From Symmetrospora coprosmae (lineage: Eukaryota; Basidiomycota; Cystobasidiomycetes; Symmetrosporaceae): 64,000 nt of DNA. The notes below the pieces were generated by a model. It saw only the letters and a program-made list of their open reading frames with translations. It was not told where the DNA came from and made no database searches. Made by a program: the position numbers and the translations under genes. Of the stretch, positions 21,710-32,503 are shown one piece after another. Position 1 is the stretch's first letter. Each line of letters opens with the position of its first letter. Location of the stretch: contig VUYT01000010.1 of assembly GCA_008802785.1 (NCBI GenBank), positions 496,001 to 560,000 on the forward strand. The letters run 5' to 3'.

Positions 21710-23045
21710 TTAAGCCCAGTTCCAGCTGATGGGGAGAACACCGCTGTCAAGGTTTCCGATGGCCTGGAAGGCGCCAAGGGACAGATCGAGCGATCTACGG
21801 CAGAAAAAGGCGAGAAAACGCAGGAAAGTCAGCTTTTTTGGCACAGGCAACGCAGAGCACATACGAGAAGCTTGTAAGACGCACCCAGAGCCGCAACCCG
21901 GGCAGCTATCAGCGACCGTTGCATAAACGGAGCGTCCGTTGGCTGTGTTGGTGATCTGGACTCCCTGGCCGCATCGGCCCATGTTGAAGATCGAGCTCGA
22001 AAGCGCAACAATGTAGGCGCTGTCGCTGTTAACGTTGCCGCAGTGCCCAGCGTTAGAATTTTGCGTGAACCATGTCGCACGTCCGCTGTTACCACCACTC
22101 TGCCTCTGCGGGGTAGGTGCGGCCTCCTGCTTGCGGCTCGAGGTGGTCGACGGGGTGTAAGCGGGGGTGTACTCCTCCTTCTTCTCGGAGGTGGTAGGAG
22201 CGACCCATCGGCTGCTGCTGGAGGAGGTGGTCTTCGGGGTGTACTCGGCCTCAGGGGTGTGCTCGGGCTGGCGGCGGCTGGAAGAAGACGACGACGACTT
22301 GGGGGTGTACTCGGCCTCGTGGCTAGACGAAGAGGAAGAGGGGGTGTGTGCAGGGGCGCGGTGAGAGCTGGAAGTGGAAGTTTCCTCGGCCTTGGGCTCC
22401 TCGTGCTTGGGCTCCTCGGACTTGGGCTCCTCGTGCTTGGGCTCCTCAGTCTTGGGCTCCTCAGTCTTGGGCTCCTCGACGTGGGCACTGTGGGACGATC
22501 GCTGAGTGGAGTGCTCGCCAGTCAGGGTGTATGTGGCCTCAATGTGGCCGTAGCTGATGGGGGCGAGCTCCTCGAAGGCGACTCGGGAGAGGTTGAGGTA
22601 GCCGGCGGGGACATCCTTGCGCTCTGAAACGATGCAGAGTAGGTCGTCAGCACGTGGCGAAGGAGAAGGTGGAAGGAGATGTCACACACCATCAACGATC
22701 TGGGCGAGGACGGACTCTCCGTTCCAGAGCGAGGTGACGTTGATGGTGCGGCCGCAGAGAGCTCCGTCGGTGGCGGAAGCGTTGACGGCAACACTGGCAA
22801 TGAACTGGTTGGTTCGGTTGGTCCAGCCGCACGAGCCCTCGAAGTGGGTAGAGCGGAAGTGCGTGGCGTCTGTGTAGCGAAACGCGGGGTCAGAGGAAGT
22901 CGGACGGGAGAGACCGGCAGGAGACGGGCTCACTGTAAGGGCCGTAGGTGATGATGGACTCGGCGGCACGGGCGAAGTTGTTCGTCAGGGGCGCAGCGGC
23001 GGCAAGGCCGGCGAAAGCCGAAGCGATAACAATCTGGGAGAGCAT
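21710..23045 (-). CDS. Secreted protein with two RlpA-like double-psi beta-barrel domains
   Basis: Four exons (23045-22934, 22869-22690, 22623-21885, 21794-21710) give 371 residues. The N-terminus MLSQIVIASAFAGLAAAAP is a classic signal peptide. The first barrel runs from ATHF...CGWTNRTNQFIASVAV through CGRTINVTS to YLNLSRVAFEEL. A linker of six EEPK units and Ser/Pro-rich sequence follows. The second barrel runs from ATWFTQNSNAGHCGNVN through CGQGVQI, VADSCPGCG and LDLSLGAFQAI. Both carry the Cys pattern and the closing D/N-L-S...F-hydrophobic motif of fungal expansin-like/barwin-fold proteins. The first lacks the CPGCG pair. Single-domain relatives act at the cell wall, often without known catalysis. 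A wall or adhesion role is inferred. TATA-like ATTATATAGC lies about 100 bp upstream of the ATG (23150-23141 on the minus strand). Confidence 0.85.
22383..22479 (-). repeat. 15-bp tandem repeats encoding EEPK units
   Basis: Six 15-bp units plus a diverged seventh encode xEEPK, with x being V, T, T, H, S and H, then AEET. They form the linker between the two barrel domains. Units differ mainly at the x codon, which suggests expansion by slippage with little constraint on that position. Confidence 0.85.
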
Positions 23046-24031
23046 CCTGGAGGAATGAGGCTACCTAAGCGGGTGGATAGAAGTGGAGCGGAAGGGGTGG
23101 AATGGTGGAGAAAGAGGAGAGAGGAGAGGCATGCAAGAACGGCGCATTATATAGCAGGCACGGAAGAGCAGTCAGAATTTGATACGTCCCCTCAGTGTTG
23201 ACCGCTGCACGCGGTCGTCCCCCTCGAGGAGGTGCGGGACGGCGAAGGGACGACCCTCAAAAATCTCAACAACACTGACTCCTCGCGGAGAATGCTTTGG
23301 AGAATGCGACAGGAGAACATCCCGATGTCCCCCTCCGAGGAAGAGAACGGCCGCGGTCTGCCGGAGTTGGTGTCATTCGAAGCGGCCGCATCTCCTGAAA
23401 GGCGGCAGCACGGCTTCGAGGCGCGGCCATGTACCCCGAGAAAGAGGGACATGCGGTCCGCAAAACGAAAGACTCCCCGTCTGCTTTATCTGATTGTTCC
23501 GGTCTTTCGGTGAGCTGTCAGAGAGGGCATTGCTTGTTTCGGAAAGGCGCTCTCGCTCCCGACAGTCCTGGCGGGTTCGGAGAAATTCCAGGAGGGCGCT
23601 GCAAGCACACCACCACAATATTTTGAGGATCTCTGCACTTCGGATAACAATGCCACTTTCCGGTGTTTGCTGTGGTCGAGAGCACCTGAATTTGCAGAAC
23701 GAGGGTCGCCGCGGACCGGGGGTCCTTCCTCATTTGGGAGACAAGGCTCGGGGTACAACCGAGGTGCAATGAAGAGGGCACTCGAGTTTCCGGGGTGTCA
23801 GTGCGGTTATACCGGTACTTGGGTACCAGTGCTTTGTGCTTAAGCAAGATGGACAATGAAGCTGTGCTGTGTGAGGAACCGGTTGAAGGAGCTCCTGTTC
23901 GAACTTCGATGTTGCGGCCACGCCCGAAATCGCCTGCGAGCTGGAGGCGAGGGAATAGCTGCGGAAGAAGGAAGGTGGATCTCGCAAGTGCTTAAATCAT
24001 ATGCCTCATACACAAGCTGGTCTTTTCGACT
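23046..24031. other. Intergenic region upstream of the DPBB gene
   Basis: Nearly 1 kb without a supported gene. It contains a TATA-like element for the DPBB gene near 23141-23150. Several overlapping open frames of about 100 codons occur on both strands between 23200 and 23860, without recognisable domains, consistent splice sites or convincing composition. I read it as promoter plus the 3' flank of the membrane-protein gene. Confidence 0.5.
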
Positions 24032-25271
24032 TCAGTATTCCGGCGGATCCATCATGTCGGCGCTTCCTCCGGCACCCGCGCTGCCGGATACCGACTTGAG
24101 CTTCGACCCGAAGACGAGCGCCTGGGGACGTTGCCCGTCACTCTACCCTCAGCACGAGTCTACAGCCGATATGGATGACAGCTGACTCACGAAAAGCAGA
24201 CCGAGAACGCCTACGACCATCAAGCTATAGGCCGCGATGTACGAGATCGTGCCAATGCTGAAATGCTCGGGAAAGATGTAGCGCCGTCAATCTGCGAGGA
24301 ACGGATGCTGGACTGAAGGCCGCTCACAAATGGTTTGCGGCTGAGGAGGCTAGCCACTGCGCGGATGCGACAAAGCGTCGGCATCAGCTTGTCACGCTGG
24401 CGAGGCCGGCATGCATCGAATCTCACCATCTCCAGCAGAGAGAATGTGACTAGACCGACGTTCCCGATAGGCGGTAACGAGAAGCGCGATATCCCTAGCA
24501 TCTGAGATGCTTCAACGGGTCCTGGCCTCTCAAGCCAGAGCAAGCCGCACAGGAAGATGGCTGAGAAGGCGGCAAGGTCAATAACCGGCTCGCTCTGACT
24601 GTTGACCCGTGGTGACCCGACTCACAATTCGCGAAATGGTACACCATTGATCTTGCCTTGCCAGCGGTTCTGCATGAAGGGCCCTGTCAGCAGCACCCTT
24701 CGTTGCGCTTGTGCCCGGCGAGCCGCTCACTAACACAGCCGGCACATCGAATCCTTGAAAGTACTCGCAATCGATGGCAAGGGTCTTGTTGGCGCTAGCA
24801 GTCGACTTCTTGCTCTTACTGTCGTCTCCAGCAGCACGAGCGACAAGGCTAGCACCTACGTGCACGAGTACGTCGCGCTTTCTGAAGCTGTTCTTGGCCA
24901 TGAGGCTGCTGGAGAGGCTGCTCATCTGGACATCTCTGTCGGAAGGTCAAGAAGAAGCGGACTCTTAGCGGGTCCTTGACAGTGCCCGTTTCCGTATAGA
25001 CTGACTGTATAGCTATTGCCGCTTCGAGGGCAATGACCGCCAGGATGGCGGAGACGCTCAGCAATTTGCGGAACAGCATGATGGGACCAAAGATGCCGCC
25101 ACCCGCACCACCACCGCCGCCGCCTCCTCCAACCGGCGGTCCATAGTCATCGACTGGTCCATCTGGGCACAAATCTAGAGATTAGCGGGATTGCGGACGA
25201 TCGGATGGCAGGTTCCGCTGACCATCATAGTCGCCCTCGTCTGCGAAGTCGTCCGGTGGAGCTTGGGCCAT
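24032..25271 (-). CDS. Predicted multi-pass membrane protein, family not recognised
   Basis: The chain starts MAQAPPDDFADEGDYD (exon 25271-25223). Exon 2 starts at 25162 and encodes DGPVDDYGPPV, a glycine run and a first hydrophobic segment (LLSVSAILAVIALEAAIAIQ). After a GTCAGT intron comes DVQMSSLSSSLMAKNSF. Further exons encode MVYHFAN joined to IFLCGLLWLERPGPV, a stretch around FSLPPIGNVGLVTF, and a last membrane segment ISYIAAYSLMVVGVLGLLF. The C-terminus ALVFGSKLKSVSG...MMDPPEY ends at TGA 24034-24032. About seven exons are implied. The first two, the last two and the reading direction are well supported; junctions between 24570 and 24850 are uncertain. The Gly-rich N-terminus followed by about four membrane spans suggests an endomembrane protein, but I cannot name the family. 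Confidence 0.5.
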
Positions 25272-25638
25272 GCGAGCACTCGGAGTGTACGGACGACCGT
25301 AAGAACCAGCCCAGATATCCTGTTAGATAGGGGGAGCGAAGCATCATAGCTTGCAGGCCGCCATTCCCTCCAGCGCATCAAAGGGTTGTTCAGTTGTGGC
25401 CATCTAGTCAGCGCCACCTGAAAGGGCGCCTCTGCAAAGGCGGCTGGCTAGCGGAAGGCCAGTCTGAGCGCATGCGCGGCCGCAGGACGTGCGGCAAGAG
25501 CGCAGACCTGTCAGTCTCCTTGCCCGTGAGCGTTTGCGTACGGAGGTCGTCAGCGCGTCAAGGCACGTGTCTGCGCAGGGGTACGCTTGCTCAAGGACCA
25601 TCACGTCGAGACTGGACACTTGACGGACGCAGAGCACC

Positions 25639-27317
25639 ATGTCTTTCCGTCAAGACTTCCTCAGAGCACGTCTGTCGCATTTGCCTGCTGACGTGCCAGG
25701 CGGAGCAGAGGTAGCGGAGAATGAGGACGAGGAGGAGGAGCTGGACGACTTCGACGTGAATGGCCTGGGCGCAGCCGGCAGGAGCGGCGGCAGGGAGAGC
25801 TTCATGAGGTGAGTCTTCTCTCTTGACCCGACGGACTTGGCTCTTGCGGGTCGTGAGGACTGCCGGGACTGCATTGCTTCGCTTTGCTGATGCGATGCCG
25901 TTGTCCTCCCCGTCGAGCGGGCTCAGGCCCCGCCAGCCAGGCAGCAGCGGCTCGAGCAGGAGCAGCGGACCAAGCTCCGACTGGACGCCCTTATCCGGCA
26001 AGGAATGCTTTGCGCAAGCTCTACAGGTTGACGCTGGTCCGTCGTCGAACTTTCGCGTCTACTACACGCCTCCGTCGGTAAGCCCTGGTGGCGGACTCGA
26101 TGATGACGACCAAGAGTCGCCGGTGGTTTTCGTGTGCCACCACGGTGCGGGCTACTCGGCCATGAGTTTCGCCTTGCTGGCCAAGGAGCTCGTCAAGGAG
26201 AGCGGAGGCAAGGCGGGCGTTCTCGCGCTGGACTGCCGAGGCCATGGTGCGTACACATTGCTTGCTGCCACATCTCAGCTACTCTGGACTGAAACGTTCT
26301 CGCGTCCTTTATCTCGCTTCCATGAACTATCGATGCTCATCCAGGCAAGACGACTACATCGGAAGACACCGCGCTGGACATCGACACTCTGGCTGCCGAT
26401 CTGCTCGCTGTTCTGAAGGAGGTCTTTCCGGACCGTCAAAGCAATCCCAATCTCGCCCTCGTCGGGCATAGCATGGTGAGCCGAGACCGCATTCTACTCT
26501 GCCTGGGCTAGGCGCTAACACCGCTGGCAATGCCTGTAGGGCGGCAGCGTTGTCGTCAAGGCCTGCGCTTCGATACAGAAAGAAATCGGCAATGTGGTCG
26601 GGGTCGTCAATCTAGATGTGGTCGAAGGTGCGCATTATCAATGCAAGATATCGAAGCCTGCTTTCACCTGCTGAGACGCCATGGCAGGCACGGCCATGGA
26701 GGCGCTCAGTAGCATGATGGACATTATCTCGACCCGCCCGAAAGGCTTCAACTCGCTCGAAGACGCGATACAGTGGCAGTGAGCGCAGTCTTCTGCTGTG
26801 GAAGATCTGATGTTCGAGGCACTGATATAGCTTGCGTGTCAGCGTCCGGTCAAGAACGATAGGCTCCGCAGAGTCCGCCCGCATCTCCGTTCCACCGCTG
26901 TTTGTCGAGGCACCCGATGCAGCATCATCAGGCTTTCGATATGTCTGGCGGACCGACCTAGCCGCTACGCAACCATTTTGGGAGAGTCAGTACTTGGGCA
27001 GATATTCGTACGGATTTGATCTTGCTGACAGTCTCTACGCAACAGGCTGGTTCTCGAAGCTCTCGTCCTCGTTCCTCACGCAAAGATGTGCCAAGCTGCT
27101 GGTGCTGGCGGGAGCAGAGTCATTAGACAAGGATCTGATGATTGGGCAGATGCAGGGACGGTTTCAGATAGGCGTCTTCCAGGACGTAGGTCACTGCCTG
27201 CAGGAGGAGGCGCCGCAAAGGCTCGCCCACCTGCTGCTGGAGTTCTGGCGGCGCAACGAGCAGGGTCGGGATCAGAGGAAGATCCTAAAGAATGTCAAGA
27301 AGGTCGGCGAGGTGTAG
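25639..27317 (+). CDS. PPE1: Protein phosphatase methylesterase (PME-1/Ppe1)
   Basis: This serine hydrolase removes the methyl ester from the C-terminal Leu of the PP2A catalytic subunit. Exon 1 (25639-25808) starts MSFRQDFLRARLSHLPAD and is acidic. Exon 2 (from 25926) carries the oxyanion block VCHHGAGYSAMSFALLAKEL and DCRGHG. The nucleophile elbow GHSMGGS is split by an intron after GHSM. The segment TAMEALSSMMDIISTRP and the domain FRYVWRTDLAATQPFWESQY match the family. The catalytic His sits in VFQDVGHCLQEEAP, close to the C-terminal stop at 27315-27317. About six exons are needed; all visible junctions are GT-AG and in phase. The order nucleophile Ser, Asp, His is kept, so an active enzyme is expected. 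In yeast the gene is not essential. Confidence 0.92.
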
Positions 27318-27594
27318 CATACATGTTATGATCTGTTTCGCTCCGAGTTCGCGGGCGTATGTCTGGAGTCTGCTGCTGTGGCGGCCGAGGCTCTTCGGGC
27401 ATCGTCGTCATGATGAGCGTGAAAGGTGCCCGGAGTAGCCGGAGCGCACGAGTTGGCCCTGTTTGGTGCCTCCTGCTCGACAGGTTGATCCCCTTGCACC
27501 TCGAGCTGCACTTTCACTCTACTTCGCAATACTCGATTGCTGCATTGCGTTGCACTGCTCTGTCCTTCGACCTTCATCCTCTCATCCATTCACC

Positions 27595-30500
27595 ATGGCC
27601 CAGCCGCGCGAGACGACGACCAAGGCCGTCAATGGCACTGGACCGGTACCCACGCCCATCGAGACGATGCGGAGGGAGAGAGAGTACTGCCCATTCGACA
27701 AGAGGAAGCTTTCCGAGGCACTGCACGACGGCAGAGCTAACCTCGAGCTGTGCGTCGGCGGCTCCATCCATGCTCGCTGGTCGCGCCTCTCGCTGACGCC
27801 AGTGTCCTGGGCTTGGCCTGCCTGCGTGGCAACGATGCAACAGCAAGGAGAAGGTGAGGCACAGGGATTCGAGGTGCTCTGCTAGCGATAAGCGTGCTGA
27901 CTATGCCCGCCTTCGACGTCCTGTCGCTGCTGCAGGTGGGCTCGCTCGACGGACAGCTCTGGCGATCTCCTGGCGGAGGCAAGCGGGCTGATCCGACGCG
28001 CTTCCCAAACCGTCCCCACAGTTCATGACGGAAATAGCGAGAGATCCTTCCTTCCGCCTCGACGAGTGAGTCTCTGGTATCCGGGCGCGCATCCAGGCGC
28101 AAAGACCAGGTGCTAACAGCCATCTATCCCCGCCCGACAGCATTCACGACCTGTCCAAGAACGAGTTCCGCGAGCGCACAATGGAGAAGTTCAACAGCAT
28201 CACCCACTTCGTTACGAGTGAGCGCCTGGACGTGTTCCAGAAGCGCATGTCCGTCATCGGCATCGCCGATCCGAGCTTCTGGACGCGCTTCGGAGTTCAT
28301 TACGGCCTCTTCGTAGGTGCTCATTTTCCCAACAGAACCCAGACTACGCTCGGCTGACCATTTGCGAACGAGGCACCAGCTCGGAGCCATCAGGTCCGGC
28401 GCCACCTCGAACCAGTTCAACTACTGGATGGAGAAGGGTGTGCTTGGCTTGAACGGCACGATAGGATGCTTTGCCATGACAGAAGTGAGCAAGGCCACAT
28501 CTGACAGCCAGCGTAACCAGATTGCGCCTTCTGACCTCCTCTCTGCTTCCCTAGCTCGCGCACGGCTCGAATGTCGCTGCCCTCGAGACGACAGCAACCT
28601 TCGATGAACGGACCGACGAATTCGTCATTCACACACCTGCGGTCTCGGCCACCAAGTGGTGGATTGGTGGGTCAAGAGACAGTCAGGTCAGTAGTGGCAA
28701 GTGGGCTAACGCGCACACTGTCCTTTGCTCATGACCAGGTGGAGCGGCTCAGACTGCGACACACTGCAGCTGCTTCGCGCAGATGTGGGTCAGGGGCAAG
28801 AACTACGGGACAAAGACGTTCATGTGAGCGAGTCAGACAGAGCTGGGCTTGACACCATACGCAGCTGACGCCTTCCGTCGCACAGTGTCCCGCTGCGAGA
28901 CCCAAAGACGTTCCAGACACTGCCAGGCATCACGATTGGCGACATTGGCAAGAAGATGGGCCGAGACGGCATCGACAACGGCTACATCCAGTTCACCTAC
29001 GTCCGCATCCCGCGCTCGTACATGCTGCAGAAGCACACCCAGGTTACGCGGCAGGGAGACGTGTACGAGCCGGCCCTCGCTCAGCTCACGTACGGCGCGC
29101 TGCTGCAGGGTCGGACGGCAATGGTGGAGGATGCAGGCAATATCAGCAAGAAGGCATTGACGATCGCACTGCGATATGGAGTCGTCCGGCGGCAGTTCAA
29201 GACGGGTAACAACGCGGTGAGTCTAATCGCAGCAAGGGGTTCATCAGCGTCCGAATTCAGGCTGACCCGGGTCCTCCCGACATTAGCTCGAAACGCAGAT
29301 CCTGGACTATCCTCTCCACCAGAGACGGCTCATCCCTCTGATGGCTCAGTCGGTAGCTATGGGCTTCACAGCGATCCGGTACGTGAGGCTCGAAAATGGA
29401 CATCCTATCCGCATTGTCTGACTGTTCATCGCCGCCGCAGAATGAATGCTCTCTACATCGACTTGACGACGCGGCTGGAAGCGCTAGACGGTGGATCCGA
29501 TGCCAAGGAGACGAAAGAGGTGCTTGAAAAGCTGAAAGAAACGCACGCAACGTCTGCCGGTCTGAAGGCGTTCTGCACATGGGCATGCCTGGACACCATC
29601 GAGGTGTGCAGACAGGCCTGTGGAGGACATGGATACTCGGCATACGTCAATCTGGCTGGCAGTAAGTCCCGTTGCTTGTCCATAACTGGACAGGGGCTGA
29701 CTCCATCTGGTCGCCCGCACAGTGTACCAGGACCAGGCTGTCCAGTGCTCATGGGAGGGTGACAACACGTGAGTTCGACGAACCGTGCTGCCCCTCTCGT
29801 ATATATGGATGCTGACCCTTCATTGCTCCCTGCAGCATCCTGACGCTACAGTCAGGACGAAGCCTGATCGGCAGCTACCTCGAGGCCAAGGAGGGCAAAA
29901 AGCTACCCGATGGAGTCAGCTACCTCAACAACCTCGACAAGACGCTCAAGTTCAAGTGTCCCTCCGACTCCAAGACGACAGACCTCGCCGTCATCGACGA
30001 TGCGTGGGCGTGCGTCGCGGCACATTGCGTGCAGAAGGCAGCAGACGAGTTCTTCAGGCATCGCAAGGCGGGCAAGGACAAGGACGTCGCTTTCGAGCTG
30101 TGCTCTCAGGAGCGCTTCATTGCCTCCAAGGTGCACTCGACGGGCTACATCTACCGGAACTTCCGCTCGGCCATCGACGAGCTCGCGACGCGTGGAGACT
30201 CGGGTGACGGGGTTGTCGAAATTCTCAGCAGGATTTGCGAGCTTTACGGCCTATGGGCAATCGACGAAAATGCTGCCTTCTTCCTCAAATACCATTTCTA
30301 CACGCCGCAGCAGATGGACATCATCTCTGCGAGGATCACGGACTTGTGTCTTGAGCTACGCAAGAGCATCATGAGCATTGTCGACGCCTTTGCCTACTCG
30401 GACCACATCATCAACTCGCCACTCGGTATTGCATCTGGCGACGTCTACAACACATATTTCAATCAGGTACGCGCCGCCAACCCGGCCCCGAAGGAGCACC

Positions 30501-30676
30501 CCTACTTCCAGCGTCTCATCCGCCCTCTCCTCGCCCGTGAGCCTCTCCAGCTCGACGAGGGAGCTTCGATGGATCTCGACGAGGAGATTGAGGAGATGAT
30601 CGAGGAGAGGAACGCAAACAATGGCAAGAAGGCGATTGGGGAGGAGGAGCCAGTGACTAAAGCCGACAAGCTCTAG
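27595..30676 (+). CDS. POX1: Peroxisomal acyl-CoA oxidase
   Basis: This FAD enzyme catalyses the first step of peroxisomal beta-oxidation, converting acyl-CoA to trans-2-enoyl-CoA and producing hydrogen peroxide. Twelve exons give 737 residues: 27595-27749, 27844-27853, 28022-28065, 28141-28312, 28380-28484, 28555-28666, 28739-28823, 28886-29216, 29287-29378, 29441-29661, 29723-29768 and 29836-30676. Landmarks are [57 protein letters not shown] and [15 protein letters not shown], all typical of the FAD-binding core. The second exon is only 10 nt and supplies KEK between ANLEL and FMTEIARDP; without it the frame fails. The protein ends ADKL; -DKL resembles but does not match the canonical peroxisomal signal SKL. 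Confidence 0.95.
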
Positions 30677-31124
30677 AGGCCCGCGCTATGTGCTCTCGCC
30701 TCTTCTTGCATCAGTCATGCATGTGTACCTTACTGCGCAGCCACACCATGTAGATTAGCATCACCTTTCTGCATATCTCGTTGCGGCTGACTCCGAAGCA
30801 CGTCCGACGAAGCAGCTTGCGCCGCCGGCATCCAGCTCTGGTCGCCTCCCGACCATGATGAGCGATTCAGCAAAAGCTCAATTGTTTCCTCTGGCTGCTT
30901 GCAGTGACACGAAAGCACAACGCTGCTCGTAGCACATGCAGACACGAGGCTGAGCGCCGTGGTCGTCTCTGCCCCTCTGACAAAGCCGGGATCGTCCGGC
31001 GCTCGCGACTCGCCTGACCCACACGACAGGCGGGCGACAAGAGACGCCGCCGCGCTGATCCCACCTGGATGCATCGACTGTGCCTTCTCCTTCCCTCTCT
31101 ATCTCGACACACTGAAGTCAGGCG
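30677..31124. other. Intergenic region
   Basis: About 450 bp between acyl-CoA oxidase and the first F-box-like gene. I see no supported gene, repeat or RNA here. Confidence 0.5.
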
Positions 31125-32418
31125 ATGCGACAAAGTGTACAGAGAGTGTGTCAGCTGGCGACCCGGTTCCTGCCCCTTCGGGCGAGCCGACCTCCTCTCG
31201 AAGCTGCTCTGGTTTCAGCATCCGAAGAGGGGTCTGGAATATCGGTCGGATCTGGTCTAGGTGATCACGTCAAGCTCCCTCTGGACATTCTCCTGGTCGT
31301 TGTTGCACATGGAGACTCTCAGAAGCTGGCAAGCTGGGCGCGCACCAACCGCCTTTTGCAGAATCCAGCAGAAAGGGCGTTGTATCACCGTCTGCACCCA
31401 CGATTCTTTCGAGCATGGTCAGAAAACATTCGGAAGAACAGACTTCGCACGCGAAGGAGATTGGAAGGTGAGGCGACCTGGCAGAACAATCATTAACAGG
31501 GTCATCTGTTGCTGACCTCGCTTTTCTACAGTCATTGATCCGAATGCACCGGCGACTGCGGCAGAGATTGTCCCCATCTGTGCGCGTGCTCATTATGTGC
31601 GGCACATCACCATCTTGCAAGACTGCTTCCCGCATGCCTCCGACATCCTTTGCGCTATTGGACCCGAACCTTTCACGTCCCTGGAAAGCATCACGCTCCC
31701 AGTCGGTTCCGCGATGGAGCCTCGAGTACGCAAAGGAGGAGCAGACATAGCTGCCCTCTTCGCCAACGTTCCCGTGTGGCGCCTGGGGATCCAACAACCT
31801 TCCTGGAGGACCAGACCATTTGCCGACGGTGCCTCCTCTTTGGCTCAATGGACCCCTTCATGCCCGAGAGAGGTTCACCTCGCCTGCCCATCCCTCTACC
31901 TGCTCACATCGTCCCTCAGCACGACTTTGATGGATGTGCTCGGCGATCAGCCAGCTCTCGAGCGCCTCATTATCGTTACTGCCAACGATGAGAGCTTCCT
32001 CACGAAGGGTCTGCCAACGGCCAGGTGCGAAGAGGCGTGCGGTGACTACGCCGCAGCTGTTGCCAGTTTACTATCGCCAGTCACGGTGTCTCGAGACAGT
32101 CAGGCGGATGGTATAGAAGGGCTAGTCCTTCCACAACTCCGCGAGATCAACGTACAGGTGCCGATGCAGGCTTGGACGAGAGACAAATCTGGACGTTTTC
32201 ATAATCTCCGTCCACCGACAGATGGGCTCTCGTGGGAGAAGTCGAGGCATTCTATTCACGCTCACTTGCGCCGTCTGTTCGAAAGCCTCCACGAAGGAGG
32301 AAATGGCGGCTCACGCGGAACAGGGCTGGGCAATTCCGTCAGTGTTAGGCTGGAATTGGTCGACAATCGGGCTCTTCGGTGCTTTAGTGCCTGGGTGTCA
32401 AACTCTTTCGACGACTGA
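31125..32418 (+). CDS. F-box-like protein
   Basis: Two exons (31125-31469 and from 31533) join through a GTGAGG...CTACAG phase-1 intron so that RRLEG changes to RRLEV followed by IDPNAPATAAEIVPICARAH. The first exon carries an F-box-like motif: HVKLPLDILLVVVAHGDSQK then LASWARTNRLLQNPAERALY. The rest is a loose leucine-rich region, LPQLREINVQVPM and LERLIIVTAN, ending SNSFDD. F-box proteins usually recruit substrates to SCF ubiquitin ligases, with the F-box binding Skp1. The match is by pattern only and fungal families of this kind diverge fast. It is tail-to-tail with a second F-box-like gene, with 85 bp between the stop codons. Confidence 0.65.
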
Positions 32419-32503
32419 AGAGATGACAACGGGTCTGGGTCCCACATCACGTTTACGCAATATCATCATCATCCATCTCGATGGAATGTCCTCGTTGAAA
32501 ACC

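Noticed and set aside
23190-23860. Cluster of about 100-codon open frames on both strands
   Set aside because: All overlap, none has recognisable domains or splice partners; treated as intergenic.
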